64,000 bases of DNA from Rhodocyclaceae bacterium (GTDB lineage Bacteria > Pseudomonadota > Gammaproteobacteria > Burkholderiales > Rhodocyclaceae), in assembly GCA_030824275.1 (NCBI GenBank), contig JAVBXY010000005.1, forward strand, positions 304,351 through 368,350, in the 5' to 3' direction. Each line of letters starts with the position of its first letter. The stretch's first letter is position 1. Both the position numbers and the translations under genes were made by a program. Under the pieces are notes generated by a model. The model saw nothing but the letters and a program-made list of their open reading frames with translations. It was not told the origin of the DNA and searched no databases. Below, piece after piece: positions 54,965 to 62,692 of the stretch.

Positions 54965-54972
54965 TTTAGCAG

Positions 54973-55161
54973 TCAGCGACCCACATTCGAGATCAGCCAC
55001 TCCGGCAATTCTCGATTGCCGGCGTTATCCACGATGTATTGCCGGATCAATTGGCGCACGACCTGGGACGGCGTCAAATCCTTGGCGGCGCAGATTTCAT
55101 CGAACAGTTTTTTCTTGTCCGGGTCGATCAGGACGGTCAGGCGGGCGGTTCGATTTTCCAT
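54973..55161 (-). CDS. Ribbon-helix-helix (CopG/Arc-type) DNA-binding protein
   Basis: Small protein of 62 residues: MENRTARLTVLIDPDKKKLFDEI gives the beta strand and first helix, and DLTPSQVVRQLIRQYI the second helix, the classical RHH pattern (given in parts). The start at 55161 follows a purine-rich AAGGGA about 10 bases upstream; longer starts up to 55233 are open but unsupported. It lies antisense between the DAB-like and Ehr-like operons and may regulate one or both. A direct repeat GTCACC-N4-GTCACC upstream of it is a possible operator. Confidence 0.78.
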   Translation of the reverse strand: MENRTARLTVLIDPDKKKLFDEICAAKDLTPSQVVRQLIRQYIVDNAGNRELPEWLISNVGR

Positions 55162-55228
55162 CGATTCATATCCCTTCATTGGTTGAAGCCGGGGGCGCGG
55201 CATCGAGGCATTCAAGGTCGGCATACCG

Positions 55229-55244
55229 GTCACCCGTCGTCACC
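55229..55244. promoter_or_regulatory. GTCACC-N4-GTCACC direct repeat, candidate RHH operator
   Basis: Two identical hexamers with a 10-bp period lie between the divergent RHH and hyfB-like genes. They are flanked by CCGGT (55226-55230) and ACCGG (55242-55246), which also gives dyad symmetry. RHH proteins often bind such helically phased sites. Inferred from position. Confidence 0.35.
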
Positions 55245-55282
55245 GGAGTCTGCTCGATGAATCCGCCATGTGTGAATAGCAT

Positions 55283-55288
55283 TATAAT
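55283..55288. promoter_or_regulatory. AT-rich TATAAT in the intergenic region before the Ehr operon
   Basis: TATAAT occurs within a symmetrical AT-rich stretch (both strands read TATAAT here) and stands out from the GC-rich surroundings. It could be a -10 box for the RHH gene or the hyfB-like gene; no good -35 is seen for either. Confidence 0.35.
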
Positions 55289-55370
55289 AGCAGTCTACTT
55301 CTATGTGCTTCATTAGACATCCCTTCCGGCAAACGTCCCGCATGACGACGGGCGTGGGGATCTGTCGTCC

Positions 55371-57389
55371 ATGAACGCGCTCATCCTCGCCGTCCTGATT
55401 CTGATGCTGGGCGCGGGGCTGTGCCTGCTGCCACTGCGCAATGGCCTGCGCGCTGCCATGGGGCTGGCCTCACAGGCGCTGGCCACGCTGGTGGCCTGCT
55501 CGGTGATAGTCCCGGTTCTGCTTGGCGGGGCCGAGATTGCGTGGGAAATGCCCTGGGCCTATCCCATCGGTGAATTGCATTTCCGGTTGGATGCCCTGGG
55601 GGCCTTTTTCCTCAGTTGGTCGCTGCCCATGACTTTCCTCGGCAGCGTCTACGCAGTCGGCTACCTGCGGAAATATTTCGATGGGCCCCGTCATCTCGGC
55701 GTGCATTTCGCGCTGCTCAACATGGTGGCTGTCTCCTTCCTGCTGGTCTATACCGGCGAACACGCGGTGACTTTTCTGTTCGGCTGGGAAATCGCCGCGC
55801 TGGCTGCCTGGCTACTGGTGATCTGGGACTATTCCAACCAGAAGGTCCGCTTCGCCGGCTTCAATTACCTGGTGTCCACCCACATCGGCCTGATCTTCCT
55901 GGTGGCGGCGGTGATGATTCTCTACACCCGCACCGGTTCCTGGTTCCTCGATGACTTCGGCGACTGGCTGCGACAGAATCCGGGCACGCTGCGCAACACC
56001 GTGTTTCTGCTGCTGGTGACCAGCTTTGGTCTGAAGTCGGCCTTCTTTCCCTTCCATTCATGGTTGCCCCGTGCGCATGCGGCGGCCCCTGCCCATGTCT
56101 CCGCCTTGATGTCGGGCGTGATTCACAAGGCAGGTCTGTACGCCCTGGTGCGATTTCTCCTCCTCTCGGGCAAGCCGGACGAGTGGATGGGCTGGTTCCT
56201 GATCGCCTTCTCGCTGGTTTCGGCGCTGATCGGAGGTTTGTACACCGTGGGGCAACGCGACTTGAAGCGCCTGCTTGGCTATTCCTCCACCGAGAACGTC
56301 GGCATTGCCGGTATCGGCTTCGGCATCGGCTGTCTCGGGCTCAGTTGGGATGTCCCGGCGCTGGTCGCGCTGGGCTTCGGCGGTGGCCTTCTGCATGTGC
56401 TTAACCACGCTTTCTTCAAGTGCCAGCTGTTCTATGCGGCGGGCTGCGTGTATCAGGTCAAGCATGTGGTCGACCTGGAGCGCCTCGGTGGCTTGTTCAA
56501 GCCGATGCCGATCACCGCCCTGAGTTTCCTCATCGGCGGTTTGGCGATCTCCGGTCTGCCGCCCTTCAACGGCTTCGCCAGCGAGTTCATGATCTACGCC
56601 GGCTTGTTTGGAAGCCATGCGGGCCACCCCAGCGTCGGCATCTGGGCCACGCTGAGCCTGGGCCTGGTCGCGGCTGCCCTGGCCTTCGTCGGTGCCGTCT
56701 CGGCGCTCTCCATCACCCGCGCCTTCGGCGTGATCTTCCTCGGCACAGCCCGTGACAGCGGACTGCCGGAGGCACAGGAAGCCAATCGCTGGATGCTGAT
56801 TCCCATGGGCGTACATGCGCTGGGCACCGTGGTGCTCGGCGTCGTGCCCGTGCTGGGCTTTGCGCTCGTCGCCGGTCCCACCGCGCTGCTGCTGCACGGC
56901 ATGCCGGACGTGGTCGCGACGGACATGCTGCAAGCGACCCTCGCCACCCTGACGCGCATCGGCGCGATCTCCGCCGGCCTGGTGCTGGCCGTCGCACTGG
57001 TGCTGTGGCTGCGCTTCGGTCGAGGGGCGGCGGCGGTCAGCTGCAATGCCACCTGGGGCTGCGGCTACGAGGTGCCGAATACGCGCATGCAATATTCCGG
57101 TGCCAGTTTCTCGACGGACTTTGCCGAGCGTTTCAGGAACATCCTCGTCCTGGTCAAACGCCGAAAAGCCCCCGTGGGCTATTTCCCGCGCGATAGCTAT
57201 GTCATCACGGATTGCGTCGATGCCGTGGAACGACGTCTGTACTCGGTGATCGGGCAGGGCGACGACACCGCCAGCGAGATATCGCAAAAGATGCAGGAGG
57301 ACGATCCGCGCTTCGCGTTTTCCCTGGGCCTGGCCGCCCTCGTCCTCATCGCCGCGCTGGTGCTTCTGGTCGAAGGGGCGTTGCCATGA
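55371..57389 (+). CDS. HyfB/NuoL-like subunit of an Ehr-type complex
   Basis: Membrane protein of 672 residues, first gene of a six-gene overlapping operon. NuoL-type core with FLFGWEIAALAAWLLVIWDY, FGLKSAFFPFHSWLPRAHAAAPAHVSALMSG (given in part), HKAGLYALVR, LGYSSTENVGIAGIG and LPPFNGFASEFMIY, so the proton path looks complete. The C-terminal 100 residues have the HyfB-type extension with SCNATWGCGYEVPNTRMQYS and a last helix. Related to HyfB of hydrogenase-4, but the large subunit of this operon is not a hydrogenase. Confidence 0.92.
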   Translation: MNALILAVLILMLGAGLCLLPLRNGLRAAMGLASQALATLVACSVIVPVLLGGAEIAWEMPWAYPIGELHFRLDALGAFFLSWSLPMTFLGSVYAVGYLRKYFDGPRHLGVHFALLNMVAVSFLLVYTGEHAVTFLFGWEIAALAAWLLVIWDYSNQKVRFAGFNYLVSTHIGLIFLVAAVMILYTRTGSWFLDDFGDWLRQNPGTLRNTVFLLLVTSFGLKSAFFPFHSWLPRAHAAAPAHVSALMSGVIHKAGLYALVRFLLLSGKPDEWMGWFLIAFSLVSALIGGLYTVGQRDLKRLLGYSSTENVGIAGIGFGIGCLGLSWDVPALVALGFGGGLLHVLNHAFFKCQLFYAAGCVYQVKHVVDLERLGGLFKPMPITALSFLIGGLAISGLPPFNGFASEFMIYAGLFGSHAGHPSVGIWATLSLGLVAAALAFVGAVSALSITRAFGVIFLGTARDSGLPEAQEANRWMLIPMGVHALGTVVLGVVPVLGFALVAGPTALLLHGMPDVVATDMLQATLATLTRIGAISAGLVLAVALVLWLRFGRGAAAVSCNATWGCGYEVPNTRMQYSGASFSTDFAERFRNILVLVKRRKAPVGYFPRDSYVITDCVDAVERRLYSVIGQGDDTASEISQKMQEDDPRFAFSLGLAALVLIAALVLLVEGALP

Positions 57390-58312
57390 GACTGTCCTTG
57401 TCGCTGCTGCACTGGCTCCTCGTCCTCGGCATGCCGATCCTGCTGGTCGGCACGATCAACCGGACCAAGTCCTGGTGGGTCGGCCGTCGGGGGCCGGGCT
57501 TGCTGCAATCCGCCTGGGATCTTTGGCGCCTGCTCGGCAAGCAGCCGGTGGTCAGCACGACGGCCAGCCCGCTGTTTCGCGCCGGTGCCTATGTCGTGCT
57601 GGTCGGTAGCCTGCTGGCGATGAGCATGATTCCCCTGCTGGGACGCTTCGCGCCTTTCCAGTTCGCCTACGATTTCGTCGTGGTTGCCTATACCCTGGGC
57701 CTGGCGCGCATCCTGTTGATGCTCTCCGCCATGGACGTCGGCAGTTCCTTCGAGGGCATGGGCGCGGCGCGCGAAGCCGCGTTCTCCACCTATGCCGAGC
57801 CGGCCCTTTTCCTGCTGCTCGGCACGGCCAGCGCCGCCACCGGGCTGAGCAGTTTTGCCGACGTGATCGGTGCGCTGCACGGGACAGTGCACTTTTCGCT
57901 GATCGTAGTGCCCCTCGTCGCGGCCCTGCTGATCCTGCTGCAAACCGACGCCGCCCGCGTGCCGGTGGACGATCCGCTGACCCACCTGGAGCTGACCATG
58001 ATCCACGAGGTCATGGTCCTCGATCACAGCGGCCCGGAACTGGCGGCCATGCAATACGCAGCGGCGCTGAAGATGACCCTCTACGCCGGCCTGATCGCCG
58101 CCCTGGTCAATCCCTTCGATCCGCTGGTGTCGCCGCTGGCTGCCGTGCTGGTCTCCTTCGGCGTGATGCTGACCGTCGCTGTCGTCGTCGGCTGCATCGA
58201 GTCGCTTACGGCACGCCTGCCGATGCGCCGGGTGCCCGCCTATGTGCTGCTGGCCTCGGCGGCGGCACTGCTCAGCATGGCCATCGTCGGTTTCGGAGTC
58301 GGCGCCCGATGA
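57386..58312 (+). CDS. HyfC/NuoH-like subunit of an Ehr-type complex
   Basis: Membrane protein of 308 residues, eight predicted helices, the NuoH-type link between the redox arm and the proton pumps. Recognisable blocks: GPGLLQSAWDLWRLLGKQ (NuoH: ...QPIADGVKLL), ALARILLML-like LGLARILLMLSAMD, and ARVPVDDPLTHLELTMIHE, the acidic loop that corresponds to RTPFDLAEAESEL in NuoH. It overlaps both neighbours as ATGA. Confidence 0.9.
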   Translation: MRLSLSLLHWLLVLGMPILLVGTINRTKSWWVGRRGPGLLQSAWDLWRLLGKQPVVSTTASPLFRAGAYVVLVGSLLAMSMIPLLGRFAPFQFAYDFVVVAYTLGLARILLMLSAMDVGSSFEGMGAAREAAFSTYAEPALFLLLGTASAATGLSSFADVIGALHGTVHFSLIVVPLVAALLILLQTDAARVPVDDPLTHLELTMIHEVMVLDHSGPELAAMQYAAALKMTLYAGLIAALVNPFDPLVSPLAAVLVSFGVMLTVAVVVGCIESLTARLPMRRVPAYVLLASAAALLSMAIVGFGVGAR

Positions 58313-58920
58313 CCCTGCCTTTGGTACTGTGCCTGGTGGCGACCATCATTCCGGTGTTTTTCGCCAGAGTCTCGGCGGCCCCTGTCTGGTTGAGCCTGCA
58401 AGCCCTGGCTCTGGGCTGGATTACGCTGACCCATCACGAGCATGTTTCCTGGCACGCCCTGCTGGCCGGGCTGGAAGTGCTGCTGGTGCGTGCGCTGCTG
58501 GTGCCCTGGCTGCTGCGCCGCGCCTTGAAGCAACAGCTGCGGGTGCAGGGCAACCTGATGCCGTCGAATCTCTTTGCCTGGGGCATCGCCATCAGCCTGA
58601 TCATCATCGCCTTCAAGTTCGGTGATGGCGCGCGGGCCGACGTGCGGGCGCTGACCCTCGGTGTGGTGGCTGCCACGGTGATGATCGCCTTCCTGATCCT
58701 GGCCACCAATCATCAGCCGATGGCGCAACTGGTCGCCCTGCTGTTCATGGAAAACGCACTGGCCCTGTTCGAGTCGCTGATGGCCGAGCCCTGGCCGTTG
58801 CCGGTGCATCTCGCCGTCAGCGGCGTGTACATCCTGACCGTGTCGGTCGGCAGCTGGCTGGTCGGCAGTCAGGCAGCGGCCGATCCGCAGTCCGTCGGCA
58901 TGCCGGGGGAAACGCCATGA
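58309..58920 (+). CDS. HyfE-like membrane subunit of an Ehr-type complex
   Basis: Small membrane protein of 203 residues with six or seven helices, equivalent to HyfE (NuoK-like core, with acidic residues in membrane helices such as LFMENALALFESLM). Other conserved pieces: RRALKQQLRVQGNLMPSNL and FLILATNHQPMAQLVALL. ATGA overlaps on both sides. Confidence 0.85.
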   Translation: MTLPLVLCLVATIIPVFFARVSAAPVWLSLQALALGWITLTHHEHVSWHALLAGLEVLLVRALLVPWLLRRALKQQLRVQGNLMPSNLFAWGIAISLIIIAFKFGDGARADVRALTLGVVAATVMIAFLILATNHQPMAQLVALLFMENALALFESLMAEPWPLPVHLAVSGVYILTVSVGSWLVGSQAAADPQSVGMPGETP

Positions 58921-60356
58921 ACCCGCTTGTCACTGCAACCATTGCCAGCGCCGAAATGGAATCCACCACCGATGGCGGACGCTGGATACTCCCCGCACTG
59001 GTGAGCATCGCCCTGATCGGCTGGCTGGTGTCGATGGGTATCTTCCTGTTCCAGCCGCTGGCCGAACTGCCGCAATATTTTGCCCACGGCTACCTGATCC
59101 TCGATCCGACCTCGCTGCTTTTCGTCGTGGTCATCAACACGGTATTTCTCGGCATCAGCGTCTACATGCTGTCGCGGGAACGGACCGATACGCAACTGAC
59201 GCGTGACATCCGCATCCGCGCGGGCTGGTCGCTGCTGTTCATGCTGGTGATGAACCTGGGGGTGATGTCGAACCACCTGATCCTGCTCTGGGTGCTGATC
59301 GAGGTGAGCACCCTGTGTGCCGCGCTGATGATGGTCTGCGGCGAGTTTGGCGCGCCCAAGGCCGTGGCCTGGCGCTACATGCTCTACTCGTCGATGACCC
59401 TGGCCATCACCTTCCTGGGCTTCATGTGCCTGACCCAGTCGGCTGCACTGCGCGGACTGGAGATCAGCTTCCAGGTGGATCAGCTGGGCGCCGCGCTCAC
59501 CACTGAAAAAGACCCGTGGCAGCGGCTGGGCCTGGCCTTCATCCTCTTTGGCCTCGGTGGCAAGCTGGGGTTGGCGCCGTTGTACAGCTGGCTACCGGAA
59601 ACCTACGAGGCGGCGCCGACCAGCAGCAGTGCGCTGCTGGCGGCCGTGCAATTCAATATCAGCGTGGTGGCGATGTTTCGCGTGCTGCAGATATTCCACG
59701 GCTTCGAGGCGGGATTCGTGGCGCAGGAACTGCTGGTCATGGGCTATGCCTCGCTGGTCGTCGCCGCCGTCCAGATCATGGCGGTGCGCAACTACAAGCG
59801 CCTGATCGCCTATGCCTGCATCAGCTCATCCGGGGTCATCGCGCTGGGCCTGTCGGTCGGCAAGGCGGCTGCCTATGGCGTGGTGCTCTATATCGTCAGC
59901 AATGCCTTCGTGAAGGCCCTGCTGTTCCTCACCGCCGGGCGGATGCGAGCGGTATACGGCACCAACGATGTTGCTCCGCTGAATGGCGTCATCCGCGTCC
60001 TGCCCTTTGCTGGCCTGCTGTTCGCCGGCGGCGTGTTCGCCCTGCTCGGCTTCCCGCCTTTCGCCAGCTTCCTGGCGGAAATGCTGATCCTATCCGGCAT
60101 CGTTCAGGCAGGTAATCTGCTGGCCTTCACGCTGATGTGCGTGATGCTGACCATCATTTTCGTCGCCACCGGCCGCACCATTTTCCCCATGCTCTGGGGC
60201 ACGCCCGATCAGGTCGTGCCGCCGGTCAAGGAATCGCGGATGTCGCTGATCCCGAAACTCGGCTTTGTCGGCGTGCTGACCATGCTCGGCACCTACACGC
60301 CGGAGCCGGTCACCCAACTGCTGAGCGCGGTGGCCCGTTCCATCGGAGGAACATGA
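58917..60356 (+). CDS. HyfF/NuoN-like subunit of an Ehr-type complex
   Basis: Antiporter-type membrane protein of 479 residues. Glu in LLWVLIEVSTLCAALMM, Lys in GLGGKLGLAPLYSWLPETYEAAP (given in part) and Glu in FPPFASFLAEMLIL are kept. The TM8 region is AVQFNISVVAMFRV, where NuoM has a lysine, so that lysine is missing as in many HyfF proteins. Overlaps hyfE by ATGA; its stop codon overlaps the ATGATG at the start of the next gene. Confidence 0.9.
   Translation: MNPLVTATIASAEMESTTDGGRWILPALVSIALIGWLVSMGIFLFQPLAELPQYFAHGYLILDPTSLLFVVVINTVFLGISVYMLSRERTDTQLTRDIRIRAGWSLLFMLVMNLGVMSNHLILLWVLIEVSTLCAALMMVCGEFGAPKAVAWRYMLYSSMTLAITFLGFMCLTQSAALRGLEISFQVDQLGAALTTEKDPWQRLGLAFILFGLGGKLGLAPLYSWLPETYEAAPTSSSALLAAVQFNISVVAMFRVLQIFHGFEAGFVAQELLVMGYASLVVAAVQIMAVRNYKRLIAYACISSSGVIALGLSVGKAAAYGVVLYIVSNAFVKALLFLTAGRMRAVYGTNDVAPLNGVIRVLPFAGLLFAGGVFALLGFPPFASFLAEMLILSGIVQAGNLLAFTLMCVMLTIIFVATGRTIFPMLWGTPDQVVPPVKESRMSLIPKLGFVGVLTMLGTYTPEPVTQLLSAVARSIGGT
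60345..60350 (+). promoter_or_regulatory. Strong ribosome binding site deciding the hyfG-like start
   Basis: GGAGGA lies 5 bases before the ATG at 60356 and only 2 before the ATG at 60353. The spacing favours 60356 as the true start. Confidence 0.6.
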
Positions 60357-61858
60357 TGGCGACGGGACAGTCCCTGGTGCTCTGTGATCTGCGACAAGAG
60401 GCGCCGCTTGCACTGTCCGTTTTCATCGGGCAATGCGCCGAGCGGCTGCACGCGGGCGAGCGCCTGCTAGCCCTGTTTGGGCGCTCGGAGGAGGGCGGTG
60501 GCATCCGCGCCACGGCCGTGTTTCATTCACCCGAAATCCCGGCCAGGCTGACGGTACTGCGCGGGCAGGCCAAGGCCGGCGAGCACTATCCCTCGCTCAC
60601 CGTCGAGCATCCGGCGGCACAGAGCCTAGAGCGCGAATTCTGGGAGCAGACCGGCCTGCATCCCGATGGCCATCCCTGGCTGAAGCCGATCCGTTTTGAA
60701 GGCGCGCGGCAACAGCAGATGGGGGAATACCCGTTCTTCAGGGTGCGTGGACAGGAAGTGCACGAGGTCGGCGTCGGGCCGATTCATGCCAGCGTGATCG
60801 AGCCCGGCCACTTCCGTTTCATGTGCCTGGGCGAGAAGGTGCATCACCTCGAGATCCAGCTCGGCTACCAGCACCGGGGCGTGGAAGCCCTGCTGCTCGG
60901 CCGTTCGCCGTGGTCCTTGACGCCCCTCGTGGAATCGATCTGCGGCGATTCCAGCATCGCCTACGCCTGGGGTCATTGCGCAGCCATCGAGGCCCTGGCC
61001 GATATGCCTGGCGGCCTGGAGACCGATCTGCTGCGCGGCGTCGCGCTGGAGATGGAACGCATCGCCATCCATATTGCGACCCTCAACGGTCTCGCCACCG
61101 ACATCGCTTTTTTGCAGGGCGGCGGCACCTACGGCCGCTTGCGCACCGCCATCATCAACGCCACTCAGCGTCTGTGCGGCAACCGCTTCGGCCGAGGCTG
61201 GCTGCGTCCGGGACGAAGCCGAGGTCTCGCTGCCGCACAACGCGAGGAATTGCTGAAGACGCTGCGGGATTTCGCGCAGGACTTCGCCGGGATCAATGAG
61301 CTGATGCTCGCCAGCCACAGTGTCCGCGCCCGTTTTCAAGGGACTGGCACGGTCAGCGAAACAGCCGCGCGGGAAATCGGCCTGGTCGGACTGGTGGCAC
61401 GTGCCAGCGGCATCGCCATTGATGCGCGCAGCCAGTTGCCGGGCCGCTTGTACGACCGGCATCCCCTTCCCATGCTGACCGAGTCCGGCGGCGATTGCTG
61501 GGCACGCATGAGCTTGCGCATGCGCGAAGTCGAGGCCTCGCTGAACTGGTTGTGTGCGTTACTCGGGGATGCGACGCTGGATTTGAGCACCCGGCATGCT
61601 CAGCACGCGCAGCCGTCGACAACGCCGCCCGCACTGCGCCCGCACAGCCTGTGCGTCTCGCTGGTCGAGGGCACACGCGGGCCGGTGATCCAGGCGCTGG
61701 AAACCTCGGCCGAGGGGCAGTTACTGCACTACAAGGTGCAGGACCCGTCGATGCCCAACTGGTTCGGTCTGGCGCTGGCGGTCAGGGAAAACGAGATATC
61801 CGATTTCCCGATCTGCAACAAGAGTTTCGACCTTTCCTACTGCGGCAACGACCTGTAG
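60356..61858 (+). CDS. HyfG-like NuoCD / large subunit of an Ehr complex, NiFe cysteines lost
   Basis: Cytoplasmic fused NuoC- and NuoD-like protein of 500 residues. The N-terminal 150 residues resemble NuoC/HyfG-N (HEVGVGPIHASVIEPGHF marks the join), then comes the NiFe-hydrogenase large-subunit fold (HHLEIQLGYQHRGVEALLLG, GLATDIAFLQGGGTYGRLR). Of the four NiFe ligands, the first pair reads C196-G-D-S instead of CGIC. The C-terminal pair, DPCYSC in HycE, is replaced by DLSYCG near the end (KSFDLSYCGNDL). Without those cysteines no NiFe centre can form, so this is an energy-converting-hydrogenase-related (Ehr) subunit that would react with an unknown electron partner, not H2. Confidence 0.9.
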   Translation: MATGQSLVLCDLRQEAPLALSVFIGQCAERLHAGERLLALFGRSEEGGGIRATAVFHSPEIPARLTVLRGQAKAGEHYPSLTVEHPAAQSLEREFWEQTGLHPDGHPWLKPIRFEGARQQQMGEYPFFRVRGQEVHEVGVGPIHASVIEPGHFRFMCLGEKVHHLEIQLGYQHRGVEALLLGRSPWSLTPLVESICGDSSIAYAWGHCAAIEALADMPGGLETDLLRGVALEMERIAIHIATLNGLATDIAFLQGGGTYGRLRTAIINATQRLCGNRFGRGWLRPGRSRGLAAAQREELLKTLRDFAQDFAGINELMLASHSVRARFQGTGTVSETAAREIGLVGLVARASGIAIDARSQLPGRLYDRHPLPMLTESGGDCWARMSLRMREVEASLNWLCALLGDATLDLSTRHAQHAQPSTTPPALRPHSLCVSLVEGTRGPVIQALETSAEGQLLHYKVQDPSMPNWFGLALAVRENEISDFPICNKSFDLSYCGNDL

Positions 61859-61866
61859 CGACCATC

Positions 61867-62616
61867 ATGTTCAAGTCCATTTCCGTTCGCCGTTCCCAGG
61901 GCTCGCAATACATTCCCGACCCGCGACAGGCCCAGCCGGCCGGATTTCGCGGCAAGCCACTGATCGGCGAGGCCGCCTGCGCTGCCGGCTGCGGGCGTTG
62001 TCAGGAGGTCTGCCCGAGCCGCGCCATCACGCTGAGCCCGGTGCAAATCGACCTCGGACGCTGCGTGCTGTGCGGCGATTGCGAGCTGGCCTGCCCAAGC
62101 GGAAAGATCGGCTTCGACAATGATTTCAAGCTCGCTGCCACCGAGCGTGAGGGGCTGCTGATCAGCGCGGCGCGTCCGCACATCGATCCGGTCAAGGTCT
62201 CCGCCGAATTGCACAAACGCTTCGGCCGCTCGCTCAAGCTGCGCTCGGTGTCGGCCGGCGGCTGCAATGCCTGCGAGATGGAAATCAACGCGCTGGGTAA
62301 TGTGAATTTCGATATTGGCCGCTATGGCATCGATATCGTCGCTTCGCCGCGCCATGCCGATGGCCTGGTGCTGTCCGGCCCGATCAGCCGCAACATGACG
62401 GCGGCCCTGCAAATCTGCTGGGATGCGATGCCGGCACCGAAACTGGTGATTGCCGTCGGCGCTTGCGCCATTTCAGGGGGCGTGTTCGCCGACAGCGAAG
62501 GCGTTGATCGCCGCTTTCTGGAGACCGTCAAGCCGACGCTCTATGTGCCGGGCTGCCCCGCCCATCCACTGAGCTTCATCTCGGGAATCCTCGATCTGCT
62601 GGGAATTTCCAGCTAG
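61867..62616 (+). CDS. HyfI/NuoB-like subunit fused to a 2[4Fe-4S] ferredoxin domain
   Basis: Protein of 249 residues joining a ferredoxin-like domain to the NuoB-type small subunit. The second cluster motif is normal (CVLCGDCELACP). The first reads C38-AAG-C42-GR-C45-QEV-C49-P, with three residues rather than two between the first cysteines. The NuoB part has the N2-cluster cysteines: C133 and C136 in GGCNACEMEI, then VGACAISGG and PGCPAHPL. Electrons could enter by the ferredoxin clusters and reach the site next to the HyfG-like subunit. It starts 8 bases after hyfG, the only gene of the operon without overlap. Confidence 0.9.
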   Translation: MFKSISVRRSQGSQYIPDPRQAQPAGFRGKPLIGEAACAAGCGRCQEVCPSRAITLSPVQIDLGRCVLCGDCELACPSGKIGFDNDFKLAATEREGLLISAARPHIDPVKVSAELHKRFGRSLKLRSVSAGGCNACEMEINALGNVNFDIGRYGIDIVASPRHADGLVLSGPISRNMTAALQICWDAMPAPKLVIAVGACAISGGVFADSEGVDRRFLETVKPTLYVPGCPAHPLSFISGILDLLGISS

Positions 62617-62629
62617 TCGCAAGCCGTGT

Positions 62630-62692
62630 CGCCGTAACCTCTTCGGGTCACCTCCGGCCTGACGGCCTCCCCGTTCCGCCAGCGCCGACTTT
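62630..62692 (+). repeat. 63-bp REP-like element, copy 2 (with dispersed repeat core)
   Basis: 61 of 63 bases match 4061-4123. The right end (62670-62693) is a copy of the dispersed repeat and runs into the stop codon of the chrA-like gene. It sits between the convergent hyfI-like and chrA-like genes, where its hairpins could stop transcription from either side. Confidence 0.85.

Noticed and set aside
55371-62616. Active hydrogenase-4 or formate hydrogenlyase
   Set aside because: The large subunit lacks the NiFe cysteine pairs, and no formate dehydrogenase or hyp genes are present in the window.
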